Assembly: GCA_030248135.1 (NCBI GenBank)
Contig: JASANC010002174.1
Location: forward strand, 36,340 to 100,339
Reading direction: 5' to 3'
DNA length: 64,000 nt
Origin: Theristus sp. LFF4_11
Lineage: Eukaryota; Nematoda; Chromadorea; Monhysterida; Xyalidae
The notes beneath the pieces are model-generated. The model was not told the DNA's origin, made no database searches, and saw only the letters and a program-made list of their open reading frames with translations. A program made the position numbers and the translations under genes. Shown in pieces: positions 41,791 to 54,914 of the stretch; the first letter of the stretch is position 1, and every line of letters begins with the position of its first letter.

Positions 41791-43598
41791 ATGCGTCCGA
41801 GCAGCAGCAACAATCAAAAGGTATCATCATAAAATCGTGTTCATTTTTTTCATTTTTGTCACCATACCAGCGTTTTTCTGGCGTATAACAAATTTCAAAA
41901 CACGGACAAGCAGGACTAAGACTTGACTATCCAGATATTTCAGAAGATTGTGTAGTACAACAATTTTTTACCGTGGTCGAGCTTTATTGTGTAGGGTGGT
42001 TTGTTAGTACCTACCTATCTACCACGATTAGTAGAATATAGACAGGCCATATATTGATTGTAATACTACTATGTGCCCCACCACAGATGACGTTGTTGAC
42101 GCAAAATTTTTGACCTCCGTTTTTTGTCTTTTTGCTCAGCCACTTGTTTTGTCGCCCAATCGAAACACCCGTTACCAGCAGATCATGCGGCAGATACACG
42201 ATTTGGAAACAAAGAAAACAGGCGATAAGAAGAAATATGACGAGTTGATGCAACAGATCAGTGTTGAAAAAAGCAGAAATCCACAGGTCTTTTAATTACT
42301 TTTATACTTTTGTAAAAGTTTATTCTCCTTAAAATACGTGGTTTCAAGCACGCACGATTTCTCAAAAATCGCAAATAACATAGTTTTTTTGCAATATTTG
42401 CCAATGCGCAGCTGTTGCAAACGGCAAACAGCATTGCGAGGGGTATCCGGTTCTTCGACAAGGAAATTGCCCAGCTTCGATTAACAATGGAGAGAATGAA
42501 GCAGGACGATTCAGCGATCAATGCCAATCACAATGCCGACCCGGCTGTAGTTAGCTCAAAAACGATGGATGCAGACAGAAAAAAGTAATTTTCGCAACAC
42601 ACAAAATTACAAATCAAGTTTCTATTGAAAATTTTTGTTCAAAAACCAACTATTTGTAGGAAGATTGCCTCCACTGCACAACCGTATTCCACCAACGAAC
42701 GACTGAAACGGCTCGTCAACAAAGTTGATCGCTCAATGGACGAACATGTGATGTTGATAAACGTCAGCAAGAATAAAACAAAATTCTGCAACTAAAGCCG
42801 ACATTGAAATGAAAAGATCAGAGCTGAGCGTGTTCAGGAGGTCGGCAAAGAAGCGAGCGCATTGCGTCATGGCTGCGAGCAGAACCGAGCGCTGCTAGAC
42901 GAGATCAAAGAGAACGTCAACAAGCAATTCCGCGACCTCCACAAACTGCAACAGCAGGAAAGCCACGAACTGGAGCGAATGCAACTGCGACTTGACAAGG
43001 CACGCGATCAATGGCAACACAAAATGGACAGTCTTCAAACGCAGGTGCCAAACTTTGATGCGACAAGCCAGCCATGTTATTATGAGCGACGGAGATGAAA
43101 TAGCAGTGAAGCATGCGCTGAGAAAACGATCTGAAATAAATAGTCCGCAACATAATCAGCATAGTTTTAGTGCTGTTTTTTATTTGTGTCACCAATTAAT
43201 TTATTTTTCTGAGTTGACAACAATGATCCAGAGACATTCATTTTACGCAGGTGCACGAGAATTTGAAAGAAATGAAGGAGCGACTGGTGAACATGGAACA
43301 CACGGTCGAAGACAACAAGCGGCTGCTTGCGCGAATGGATGAAGTCGTGCAGGTCAGCGAGGCGGTAAGTTGAAACGGTCTCAACAGCAAACGTTTGTTA
43401 AACTTTACAAAGCACGTCATGTTTCAGGTGATCCGACAACGAGACGCCTACAAAGCAGCGCTCGCAGCGGGCAATGTTGCGTTGAACGTCGTCAAAAACA
43501 CGTGGTACTATGTGGGCACCGTTTGGCAGTCGTTGCCATCGATTCGCTCCGCCGCACAGCAATCGACGCCTGTTGATAAATCACCACCTGAACGATGA
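41791..43598 (+). CDS. Orphan coiled-coil protein
   Basis: Seven exons in consistent phase: 41791-41820, 42140-42286, 42412-42584, 42660-42762, 42817-43044, 43251-43364 and 43428-43598; 321 residues. Most of the protein is charged and predicted coiled coil (QQIMRQIHDLETKKTGDKKK, FFDKEIAQLRLTMERMKQD, ESHELERMQLRLDKARDQW). The C-terminal 57 residues change character, with a mildly hydrophobic stretch NVALNVVKNTWYYVGTVWQS and a Ser/Pro tail. No membrane segment is clear and no family was recognised. The 54-bp intron between 42762 and 42817 is the least certain junction. The start MRPSSSNNQK is the nearest upstream ATG exon with correct phase. It is the first plus-strand gene after the foldback-rich island. 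Confidence 0.65.
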
Positions 43599-43837
43599 TA
43601 TTCACTAACTAAAAGACGTTACTCTTCTTTGTTATGTTAATGTTGTTGCCAACTCTGATGATTTGTAAACTTTGAATATAGTTTTTCTTTCTAGGCATAA
43701 ACACAACATTTCAGTGATGGTTCTACCTGTGTGTAACAATGATGGTATTTATTTAGGTAACTGCATCATATAAGTTTAACACAGCAAAGCAAAGGGTTGC
43801 CTCCAACCGGCAGTTATGACCGTTATGGCTCGTGTAC

Positions 43838-44840
43838 TATTCCGGCCCGCTCATTCCGACTGAAGAATTCCGGCCCGAAGAATTCCGGCCTGAAAAGTTC
43901 CGGCCCAAAAAATTCCGGCCCGATGAATTTTCGCCAGCAAGAACAATATTAAACCACACGAAGTGATTTTTGGTATATAGTAATAAGTATGTTTTTAAAC
44001 ATGTCATCTTTCTAGCAAAATGCAGAATCCGCGAAAGAAAAAATAACTCGACCAGAATAATGACAAAGTTTGCCAAAAATAGGGTTCTTGTTTCTTCGAT
44101 TAAACCTGGTCCGTTCATTTTTCTTCAAAGTGTCTCGGACTGTATATTCTGCAAAAAAATGACAGGTTTAAAGAAATATGCTGTAATAAAATATCGAAGT
44201 TCACGTCGTAAATAAATAAATGCACACAGCTAATTGTTTGAAATTTGGTAGCCGTGCTGAACCTGAGGTTTGTATTTTTTTTGTTCCAGCAAGTTGAACA
44301 TAATGACTTTTTTCTGCACCAGTGCCTCCCGCTCGAAATTTGCTTGACACCCCACCCAGTAAAAAATTTCTTGAAAAAGACGGTTTTGAGACATCAAAAA
44401 AAGTCACGTCTACAATATGAAAATGCAAACCAGCCAGCAAGATCGCGCAAAATGCAGAAATAAAACCAAGAAGGACAAAACAGCACAAACAAAACAGTTA
44501 ATAACTGATGGTTCGCGAATCCTGGTTCGTGTGATATAAAAAATAATCGTTTTTTTATTTTTTATTTTTAAAAAGTTCCACTTTAAAAAAAATCAAACAA
44601 GATAAGCATCATTGAAAATACACTGTAACATGTGAATATCGATATTATATTACCAAAAATCACTTGTGTGGTTTAATATTGTTAGTGCTGGCGAAAATTC
44701 ATTGGGCCGGAATTCTCCCGGTCGGAATTCTTCGGGCTGGAATTCTTCGGGCCGGAATTCTTCGGCCGGAGTTTTCGGGCTGGAATGAGCGGGGCGGAAC
44801 TCTTCAACCCCGAATTAGCGGACCGGAACTGTACCCCACC
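43838..44840. mobile_element. Foldback element with inverted CCGG/GAATTC-rich arrays
   Basis: At 43,838-43,930 a 15-bp unit close to GAATTCCGGCCCGAA is tandemly repeated about 5-6 times. At 44,700-44,835 the reverse complement of the same unit is repeated about 7 times. Between them is about 770 bp of AT-rich non-coding sequence. This matches a foldback transposon with subterminal tandem arrays. Exact ends and target duplication are not clear. Confidence 0.65.
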
Positions 44841-45415
44841 CCCGTTATCAACACTTGAGGATGACTGTAACGGGGTGGAAAACCTCTGACCAATCAGCGT
44901 ACAGCTAGCAGTTGAAAAAATGCGTGGCCAATGTTGTAAATCATTGAAAAACGCTTCCAGGAGTTTCCACGGTGAGTCTGGTGCTCAGAAACCCCGACGG
45001 CTCAATTTGATGCAGTTTGACAAAAATGAAAAGTTCGAACAATTTTCGTGTTTGAAACGTTTGCTAACTGTTGCTTTGTGTGCGATAAAATTCATGAAAA
45101 CTGAAGCGTGAGCATAACAAAGCTAGTGTATATTGATAGATTTCCACATGTCCGCATAAATTGAAGAGCCTAATTTAGGTTATGGTAGTCATCCGCTGAT
45201 TGATCGCTATTGATTGGGTATGTTTCATTTATGATGGCATGGCTGTTAGTTTTGAAATTTTTCATTCAAGCATGTTTTCAAAAATTACATTAGCAACGCT
45301 ACTGGTGTCGTGAAAAATGTATTGTTGAATATATCGTTTTCGAAGCAACGAAATAACGTCTAAATGAAGTAGAAGTTGTTCAACAACATATCCATCACGC
45401 GCGAACAGCAGCAGC
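44841..45415. other. Intergenic, upstream of channel gene A
   Basis: No gene seen on either strand. A 64-codon plus-strand ORF at 44,920-45,111 has no support. The upstream region of the first DEG/ENaC gene should lie here. Confidence 0.4.
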
Positions 45416-48400
45416 ATGACGGCACGAACCAACAAAGTGAAGACAGTGGTGCTGAACTATGCGGCGACAACATCAGTCGGTGCGTTGCCGAACGTGCTCA
45501 ACGGGCGCACGCTACTCGTGCAGATCTGCTGGTTCGTCGTGTTTACCATCGGCATGATCATCACCGTCGTCCACATGTACATCATCATCATTCGATACTT
45601 CAGCTATCCAATTCAAGTTTCGGTTCGTTTTATTTTTTTTATCGTGACGTGCTGTGCCTTCTCGGAAAATATTATTTTAGGGCGCTGAGAAGCAGTGTTT
45701 GTTTCTATTTTTGTCTTTTGTATTATCTCTTGTAGCCGCCTCTCTGCTCCCTTCATTTCGTCAACCGTTATGAACATTTGATTGCAGAGAAACACCATTC
45801 AAATTGGTTGATTTGATGTCGATGTATTTTACACAACGTAAACTCGCCGATTTTTTTCAGTTATAAAAAAATATTTTTATTCAGATTGGTCTGAAGAACA
45901 ACGATTCACTCATATTTCCGGCGGTTACTATTTGCAACTTGAACCCATTGAGTGCCACAAAACTTCGCTGTTCTGAGTTGGACCAGCTTCTCAGAATTCA
46001 GTCTCAAATCTCATTGAGCGCATTTAGCCATCCGGATTTTGAAAAGACATTATTGATGGTAAGTTTTTAAAAAGAAAAACGTGTCTACGATTGTTTTTAT
46101 CAAAGTGATACAGTTTCAGAAGTTTGAAATAGTTTACTTGTGTTTTTTATGTTTATGTGCGCGCAGATTTTGATTTTAAATTTGTTTGAGAATTTGCACT
46201 TTGAAGCAGATAAAGATTGGTTGTAGTTGGTTGGTGCTGGAATCGATCCAATCGAGTGGTTGCAAACAACTAGAGCGACCAGCTTCATGAGCTCGTCTGT
46301 TATGTTGGACAAACGCTGCAAAAATGCAGCGACTGCTACGGCTGAGCACACGATGCCAGTTCCTGTCCAATATTCCGAGTTTTCTGGAACCACCTTTCCG
46401 ATACCGACATCAACCGAAGCAGCGGATGAACTGTCAATCAGAGATTCTATTGAAGTCAAAACAAAGAAGTCAACAAATCATTTATTTCAAGCAAGATCGA
46501 AACGACAAAGCAGACCATGTACGTTTGTCGCATGCATATGACAATGACAGTTGTAAAACGTTTTATAAAAGTTGAAAAACGTGCGTGGTTTCATGATTTT
46601 AGTATGCGCTCATGGTCATTTGCCAACAAAATGCATGTTTCATTCGTCACCAGCTGGTGCAACTGTTGGTACTGAAACCATGTGTCTGGATGGTGAGTAT
46701 TTTAATTGCTGCAAAAAGATGATAGGTGACACTCATTCATTTTTTTTCAGAAAATTTGCCTGCCGTCGTTAACTGTCGATTGCTTAACGAATATTTGTTC
46801 TTTGGTGGCAAAATCTTTAAAGTCACGGAAGCAACGACCCTGGCAGCGTGTGTCTCAGACTGCTTGAATGCTCAGTTGGCATATGGCAAAAAATGTCTGT
46901 CTGTCATGTGGTATACCCAGGCTGGTCTCATCTGCTTGTTCATTTCTTGTTCATTCTCAATCACTTGCAGAATTCTTTCTCAATCACTCTGCAGAACAAC
47001 TACTCTAGTACTGTAAATCATATTCTTTCGCAAATAGAGCGGCGAATCACTAATTTTTCAGTCATTCATTGAAAAGTTTACTCAATTTTATTGTGTTGGA
47101 GCAACCATTGAAAACATATAACCTCTTTTTTAGGATTTCTCCTGTTATTTAAACGAGAAGTCAGGCGCAGCAGATCATTCGAAATTATTACCGGCAACGT
47201 CGGGAACCAACGTGCTGTACTTGGACTATCAGCAGGCAGAAGAGGTCACATCAACAAGCACAACAGCAACTGAAACTTCAAAAATAATTTCAATAATAAC
47301 CGAACAACATCCACTCGCGAAGCAACGAAATATCATTTTAAATGATGCTGAAAAATTCGCTGATTATGAAAACACGTCGCCCTCATTTTCAGCTGAGTCC
47401 ACGCGCATTAAAACTGTTCCAGAAAACTTAGAAAAATCAGCCACTGATAAATCTTATCCAAGACGAACTGAGAAACCTAAAAGCGATGAAACTGCAAGCG
47501 ACGACAAAAGTTCTAATAAGCAACGTTCTGGTGATGGTGATTATCAGAAAAAGTTTGCTTCAACAAAACATTCAGCAGAATCTTTTGCTGCTCCAGTTCG
47601 AAATTTATATACGTCATCAATGTTTACTGGAAAAACTACAAAACCGGTTTCCAACTTGTTTAAAAACTCAGCTGAGAATCATGCATTAACACCATCAACA
47701 TTTGGATCTGCAGCCGAATATGAAGATGACAATACAGCGACACTTTCTGGCGAAAGTATTTCAGGCACAAACTCAGCTGATGTAGAGAACAATGTAAACG
47801 ACAAAACTGCTTTAATTCCGAAGATCAGTTCACCAGTAGCAACAATTCACCCTGACATACGTTTAAGCAGCAGCTTGAATGTGCCAAGCAGTTACAAATT
47901 AAAAAGTCAGCAAAGTACCGAAGTTTCCATGAACCGTGAAGCAGCGCAAGAAGTTGCGATTCAAACAGTTGAAACAACAGAAAAAACATCACTTTCCACA
48001 ATTACGAGTGATGACGGACAAGAAACCGAAAATAAAATTGTAAAAGAACAAAAGATAATCAGCGAAGACCAACTTGAAACCAGTATGCACCAAATAGACA
48101 CAACCAAAAGACCAACAACAACCACAAAAACTACAGTGGTTGCGGATAAGCCAATGGTGGATCAACGCAGCATCAATAATGAAACCCCACTCAAAACCAC
48201 AGTTGCAAAGGGTTATATAAAACAAGGACAGAAACAGTCAGAACTAATTGATTTTCAGTCGATAGGTAAGTTGAGGACGATAAGAAGTTTTCATGTTTTG
48301 CGTTTTGAATTTTTAAAATCAGATGGTGCTTTTGTCGCAGGATGCAACAATGACCGAGTGTCCAGATTTTGCACAATTGAAAATGTGACTTGGTCTGGTG

Positions 48401-51400
48401 TGCGCCCAACTTCTACCCTGTCCGATGCAGGGACGTTTTCAAAATGTGCTGCTGCCTGTAAGAAATTAGAGGTAAAGACGTTTTTTGTGTTGTCGGACCA
48501 AAAAGTTTTCTCATGTTGGATCGAATACTGATGAATCATTTTGCAGGAATCTGGAAAAGCGTGCAGATCAATTGAAATTTCCAATGGACAATGCATGATA
48601 TTCGATTCCGTTATTGCATTTGAAAAGACACTTGAAAAGCCGGGTAGTGTTATTCATGTAACGATTTGTGTTACTAGTAAGTATGGCAGCAATATGTTTG
48701 CAATTGCACACATTGTTTTTTGGACGAACCTGTTCAAACGACGTTCTTCTACAGAAGAAACGTCGGAAAAGATGGGCCAAATTTGTTGGCTAGGAATGGA
48801 CCATATGTTTTTCAAAGTGAAGAAAGCACTTTATGATGGCGTCGACACTTTGGACAAATGTTTATCTGCTTGCACCAAGGAAACCCGCTTCCCTTGCCAT
48901 TCATTATATTGGGAAGTGAGTCACAAAACAGCATCGTTTGTTTAAAAAAACCAGACTCCCAAAAAAGATTTGGAATGATAGTTTGTGAAACTATTGCAGC
49001 CACCATCGCCACCACCAGAAAAGTGCATGCTGAGTGACGGAACACGGCTGACGCATCCGAACATGTACATTTTTGACAGGGACGATCCACGCTTCAAAAT
49101 TTATATGGATTTTGGTTTCGGTACGATGCACGTCACGGTCAATGGCGTGATTTTGTTTCCGCACGTTTGACACTATTTTCTGTCACCACAACGTTCTGTC
49201 GCACAAAAGTCACTCTGATTTTTCCGATACACGATTTTTAAACCACCCTGTGTATTTTTGGCGACAGTCAGAATTCACGCATTTGGGTTTTCATTCATTC
49301 AGATAATAAAACTACTACAACTTCCACCACAACAACAACCACAACAACGACTACAACAATAACTACTACTACCACTACTAGTACAACGACAACAACATCG
49401 GCAACAACAACAACGACGACTACATCAACAACTACTACTAAAACAACAACAACTACTACTACTACTACGACCACTACCTCCACCACTACCTCCACCACTA
49501 CTACTTCACAAATCACCAGTGGGTTGGCTTTAAGTCAACAAATATACAAATTTAATCTGCTATTTGTCAATAGTAGTTTTATCACAATGGGCATTAAAAC
49601 GCACATCATCGTGGAATTTTTATCTAGCAGTCGATGGCTAAGCGCTGATGCGAATGCGTCAGTTTCATTCTGATTATGTCCAGGATTCCGTCTGGCAGAC
49701 TTCTATGCACTTACGTTGTGTGATCTTTTTAACGCATCTTTAAATCTTGTTTGCTCAACGCCGCTTCTATGTGGGCGTTTGAACTGCAGTGAAATTCACG
49801 AGTGCTCATTTTGTTTTGCCATGAAAAAATGAAAGTTGTTGCATGCAGTCAATCAATTCCGTTTCGATGACAATTATTACAGTTTGTTTGTAAAACAGCT
49901 GGCTCAGTCACAACGCCCGCTGTTACAAACACTGCGCCACAACAACAGTGCTGTGCATGCGATTGCGGTAATAAACTTGACAAATCTGTGGTCGCAAACG
50001 TGTCTGCCGAAGAATTAGCTGGTTTGTAGCTTTAAGATTCGATTTTCTTCATTGCGTTTTGCATTTTATCCATGTTTTGGTTTTTGTAGCAATGGGGGAT
50101 TTGGTGGGCGTCAAGGTTGAACCGAACGCTCCAACAACAACAACTACTACTATGGCACCGGTTTTGAAAGCAGTCGCTGCAGCAATGCCATCTTTCTTAA
50201 ACAGTTTTTCGGTTTGTATATTGTTCTCTCTCATTGTTTTCGTGTACATCATACTTTCCCATTTTATTTCATTTCAGGAAAACGATCAGTTCGAGTTCAA
50301 CAAATTTGTCAAGCAAACAACACTGGATGATCTTACAGACGTGCAAGATTTAATGTCTGTAACACCAAAACTGGTCGAAGCGTACGGAGTTGACAAAGAA
50401 GAACTGATACTCGAATGCACGATGGATCGTGAAAAATGCAACGCTAAAGACTTCACACGGTTTGTCAACAAGAAGTACGGCGCCTGTTTCACGTTCAACA
50501 AATTTGGTACGTTGCAGAGCACACACAATTAAATTAAACGGCTGCCTGCTACCATTGTAATTTTTAGTTGATGTTAACGAAGCGTTGATCACTCGAAATT
50601 CGGGCAGTCGCTTTGGACTCCGTCTAACCTTAAACATCAGTGCAAACGATTACGTCGGTCTGTTGGCGCCCTCGTATGGTGTTCGCATTAGCATTCACTC
50701 ACCCGACGAAATGTCATTTCCTGATGTCAATGGCTTCAACGCAGCACCTGGTTTGCTCGTTTGCTTCCCCAATGTTCTATGCTCTAAAAAAGCGCAGTTT
50801 TGACAGAAACAATGAAAACCTCAGGTGTCACCACATCCGTGTCAGTAAAACGCAAGGAGATAATTCGACTTGAAAAACCATTCAGAAGCAATTGCACTCG
50901 TGAATTTCTGGTGCATTACTTGCCGTTTGTTGGAAAAGCAAAATACAGCGAACAACTGTGTCAGCGGGCCTGTCTTGACTATCACATGTTCACCAAGTGC
51001 CAATGCGTAGAAAATGTGCGTAAAATGGCCATTGAACAAACGAATTTTTAATGGAGGACCGCGGAAATAAAGCTGTGAGAAGAAAATACTTCAGGCGGAC
51101 AGATTCCTGTTGTGCAACGTGTTCAGTCGAGACCAGCGCAATTGCCGTGCTGACGTCTATGATCGAATGGCTGCTGGCAAGGACGAGGCGAACGCACTGA
51201 TGTGCGAGTGTGAACCACAATGCAAGGAGGTTTATTTTGAACACGAGTGAGTTAAATTTTTCATGAGAAACTATACATTTTCTAACGATAATCTTTTCAA
51301 TATTTTCATTTGCAGCATTTCATCTTCAAAATGGCCGTCTGAGCAGTACGCAGCGTTAAAACTGTTGAACTTTGCCACCCAGCAAACGGTGGCCAGTCGT

Positions 51401-52046
51401 TTGATGCGAGCGACACTGATCGATGCAACGGACGACACGACTCACAACAAAGCTCAGATCAATCATGATCTTGTACGACTTCATGTTTATCTCAAGTCGA
51501 TGACTATCGAGGTTTAGCCATATCCCTTTTTGGTTTTGGGTTTAGTTGCTGTAAAGCTTAGAGTAAATGTTGCGAGGTGTGAGTTTGCTGAGTTGAGAGT
51601 AAAAGAAGGATGATGCAACCGGACAATAGTAAGAACAAGAGAACCCAATAATTGTTGAGTGAATGTGTTAAACAATAAAAGTAAAAAACTGTTCAAACGT
51701 GTCTGTTATGATGCACAACGTTTTTATTCAGTCGATGCTTTCACCTATTTTTCACGTTAGAAAAATGAAAAGTTTACAGAAAAAGTTACAGGTTATTGAA
51801 GAGGTGCCAGCGTACCCGTCGTCAACGCTTTTGGCCGACACGGGCGGTGTCTGCGGCTGGTACCTGGGCCTCACTGTCGTCACCATGATTGAGTTTATTA
51901 GTTTCATTTGGAGCCTCTGTGCCGTTTGTTGTTGCACCGATCGCAATGACGACTCGCCAGTGGAAGCAATTGGCCAGCACATCACGTCAAGAAGACAAAC
52001 GATGCAGGCAGTGGCAATGCGTGCCGGTGACAAAGATACTTACTGA
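45416..52046 (+). CDS. DEG/ENaC channel with PAN-like and mucin-like insertion (paralogue A)
   Basis: Nineteen exons: 45416-45622, 45885-46058, 46227-46518, 46603-46692, 46751-46920, 47134-48265, 48341-48471, 48547-48676, 48755-48915, 49000-49120, 49303-49518, 49899-50021, 50090-50211, 50278-50506, 50568-50750, 50807-51015, 51095-51246, 51316-51511 and 51792-52046; 1,430 residues. Family hallmarks: TM1 with HMYIIIIRYFSYP, FPAVTICNLNP, YGACFTFN, GVRISIH.PDE.SFPD, the CLDYHMFTKC.C block, WPSEQ, and TM2 with LLADTGGVCGWYLGLTVV. After the basic site ARSKRQ (about residue 220) come PAN/Apple-like modules (CxxxC...CLSVMW), a 370-residue Ser/Thr-rich spacer, two more modules, and a Thr stretch; the channel domain then resumes. 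These are sodium or mechano/ligand-gated channels of the plasma membrane. The junction 46920-47134 lacks a GT donor and is the weakest. Confidence 0.85.
49308..49516 (+). repeat. ACN-type microsatellite coding polythreonine (gene A)
   Basis: A near-uninterrupted run of ACA/ACT/ACC/ACG codons with rare Ser, Ile and Lys codons forms most of the exon 49303-49518. Mixed codon use suggests selection for threonine rather than pure slippage. A valine-rich ORF on the opposite strand is its shadow. Confidence 0.95.
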
Positions 52047-52464
52047 CAGGCTCTGACCAATTGTGTATGTGATCTAAGTTGTTTACATGCACAGTTGCAA
52101 GATTGTATCCAAACATAATGCGATACATTATGCGTGTGTAGAGTATTAATTTTCTGATTCTCTACTGTACAATCAGCATGCCGGCCTTATTTTTTACCTG
52201 CGATGACGTCGCTGTTTTGGGAGACGTTATTGACGTGAGCCAGTTGCATCATGATTATTGTTTGATAGTAATTATTATCATATACTAGCCTATTGACCCG
52301 AGCGTATGTGGCTTAATCAATGCCAAGCCTTTTTGGTGAAGTGGCATTGACTTAGAAAGAAAAAACAGTAACGTTTACTCAATAATAACCCTGAAGAAAA
52401 TTTACCTTGTGCTACCGTGAAGTCGCCTACAATACAATATTTTTTAATGTATTTAAATAAATAA

Positions 52465-53110
52465 AAAATGCGAAGTTTATGATTTTGCTATTTTTACCCG
52501 TTCACCCTAACCGAAGGCAAGCCTTTTTGTAAGTGAAGTAAAATTGAATAAAAAAATATAAAAACTAACGTTTTTTAATTTACCCGTTTTAAAAAGCTAA
52601 TGCTTTTTTACCCGTTTACCTAAGCCAAGCCTTTTTTGTAAAGTGAAAATGCGAAGTTTATGATTCTGCCATTTTTTACCCGTTCACCCTAACCTAAGTC
52701 AAGCCTTTTTGTATGTAAAGTAAGATTGAATAAAAAACATAAAAATTAACGTTTTTTACAATTACCCGATTTAAAAAGCTAATGCTTCTTTTACCCGTTT
52801 ACCTAAGCCAAGCCTTTTTGCAAAGTGAAAATGCGAAGTTAATGATTTTGCTATTTTTACCCGTTCACCCTAACCTAAGTCAAGCCTTTTTGTAAGTTAA
52901 GTAAGATTGAATAAAAAATATAAAAATCAACGTTTTTTCATAAAAAATACCCGTTTTAAAAAGCTAATGCTTCTTTTACCCGGTGACCCTAACATAAGCC
53001 AAGCCTTTTTTGTAAAGTGAACATGCATAGAACAAACAAAAAAGTGACGTTTATAATTTCGTTTTGCAGTTTTGGTTCTTTTTACCCGTTCACCCCAACA
53101 TGACCCAAAC
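52465..53110. repeat. About 190-bp tandem repeat, roughly 3.5 copies
   Basis: Phrases such as acccgttcaccctaacct, aagtcaagcctttttgtaag and tttaaaaagctaatgctt recur in order at intervals of about 190 bp, diverging by 5-15 percent. AT-rich and non-coding, directly downstream of channel gene A. Confidence 0.8.
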
Positions 53111-54914
53111 ATGTTGCAAAGTGAAAATGAATGGTAAATACCATTTCGACCCAATTAAAAAACTAACTTTTTTCAGAGACAGTTTTGTTACATCTTTCGC
53201 AGTCGCTCGTCAAGTTTTGAGCAGCAAAAATTGCCAGTTGCCCATCGTGCGTTACGTTGAAATTATCGCTCATAACCACGGAGTATCAATTTGATAATGA
53301 AACATGGAGTATCAATTTCAATGAAATTTACTTGTTTTGAACCCAAAGTGCAACTTGCAATGCCGATGTCGATGTGCGTTTTGCAACCCGATTTTTAAAA
53401 ACAAAAAAGTTCAAACTTTTTTCAAAGACGGTTTTGTTACATCTTTCCCAGTCGATCATCAAGTTTTGATCAGCCACGCTTCCATTTACCTATGCTGCGC
53501 TGAACTGTCTCTGTTGACCAAAGAGTATCATGATGACTGCAGCTATGAAGAGCGACGTTTTGAGAAAACAATCTCAACTGGCATTAATAAAAAAATAGGT
53601 TAAGGAAATTGAGATGGAGTTTTTTTAAGTAGCAAAAAAGGGCGCCAATTCAAATTGCAAAAAAGTGCCACAGACAGACACTTTGTAAATTTAATAATAT
53701 AGATGTATCTCTGGCGGTATCTGCATTATATTCGGCTGTGCGTTGGTTGTGTAGCAGTAACTGCTCTGTGTTTGATTCATGGAGCCAGCCGTGAATGTTT
53801 ACATGTTCGGTAATGGTTAAATTTGCACCTACAGTCGAATGTCAAAACTGAAGGCTCTCAGGCAGAATAAATTTTTCATGCATTGTATTGTACTATCTTT
53901 TAAGACGGTGCACTTTTCTCAGAACTTCGTGTGAACCGTCTCACACTGTTATCCCTTTGCAACAATCTTCCCGACAATCACGAAAGTCGCAATAATACTT
54001 GACGCAATAATATGTTTTAACATTTGATTGCAATCGCAATTTATGTCAAGTGCTCGCTAATAATTCAACAATAAATAAAAATAAACTGAATAAGATTTAC
54101 CAACAAAACGAACGCGGTAAGTGATGGTCAGAGATTATTAAAATGACAAGTGGCAGTCAATTTAGCCAACTTCGTCCATACTGGTCGTTCCCGTTAAAAA
54201 CCGTTAAAGCCTACATTCGTTAAGGCATGCGTTATGGCAAAGTCAGCAAGTATCAATGTCAGGAATGTGTGCCCGGCAACCACGAGGTATCCAAGCCACA
54301 TTGATGCATAATTGTTTAAAGCACGATTCATTAGTTCAGTGCTCAAACCATGTAGTATCAATGCCCGTAATTTTTATTGTGAATAAACTGCATGTAATGA
54401 CTGTTGGATAATTATATGTAGCTCAATACTCAAATAAACTAAAAAATTCATTAGCGCCAATGAATGGAAACCCTGACTTATTATTATTATTAGTTACGCA
54501 ATTCCACAGGTTTACAATTATGCAATTTCCAAATCCACCACATCAAGAAATCAATGGCAAATCATTGAACTCTTGCAACGTAGATGTTTTTCAGAATCAT
54601 AACGCAGTGCTTTAGAACGGTCGCGTGGACACGCTATTTACAACTGAAACTGCAACTAAGCTCTGTCTGCTCTTACAGTTGCTCGATTAATTGATTCAAA
54701 CTCAAAAACTCATATTTGTGTGCCACGAATGATTACCAGCTGAAGTGAAAATGTGCATGTTCCCATCCCACAACAAGTGACATGAACTGATTTTTGTTAC
54801 CCAACCATCGTAAATAATGACAAACAATGCGTGCGTATGAATGTAGTACGCTCGATAAATTTGTCGCAAAAAGCATCTATAGAATAAGTCAACAACCGCA
54901 GTGAAGCAGTGAGG
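53111..54914. other. Intergenic between the two channel genes
   Basis: No gene seen. A 55-60 bp phrase (tttcagagacagttttgtta and following) occurs at about 53,172 and again at about 53,418. Short ORFs here have no family resemblance. The promoter of paralogue B should lie near the right end. Confidence 0.5.

Noticed and set aside
46572..47072. ORFs reading through the 46,920-47,133 gap as coding
   Set aside because: The aligned position in gene B is a splice donor, and the extra hydrophobic stretch has no counterpart.
48541..48945. 134-codon ORF as an independent gene
   Set aside because: It runs through two exons and an intron of channel gene A; splice sites and the homologous exons in gene B define it.
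49295..49516. Polyvaline ORF on the minus strand (also at 56,566-56,775, 56,869-57,153 and 58,243-58,500)
   Set aside because: Reverse-strand shadows of the polythreonine exons of the channel genes.
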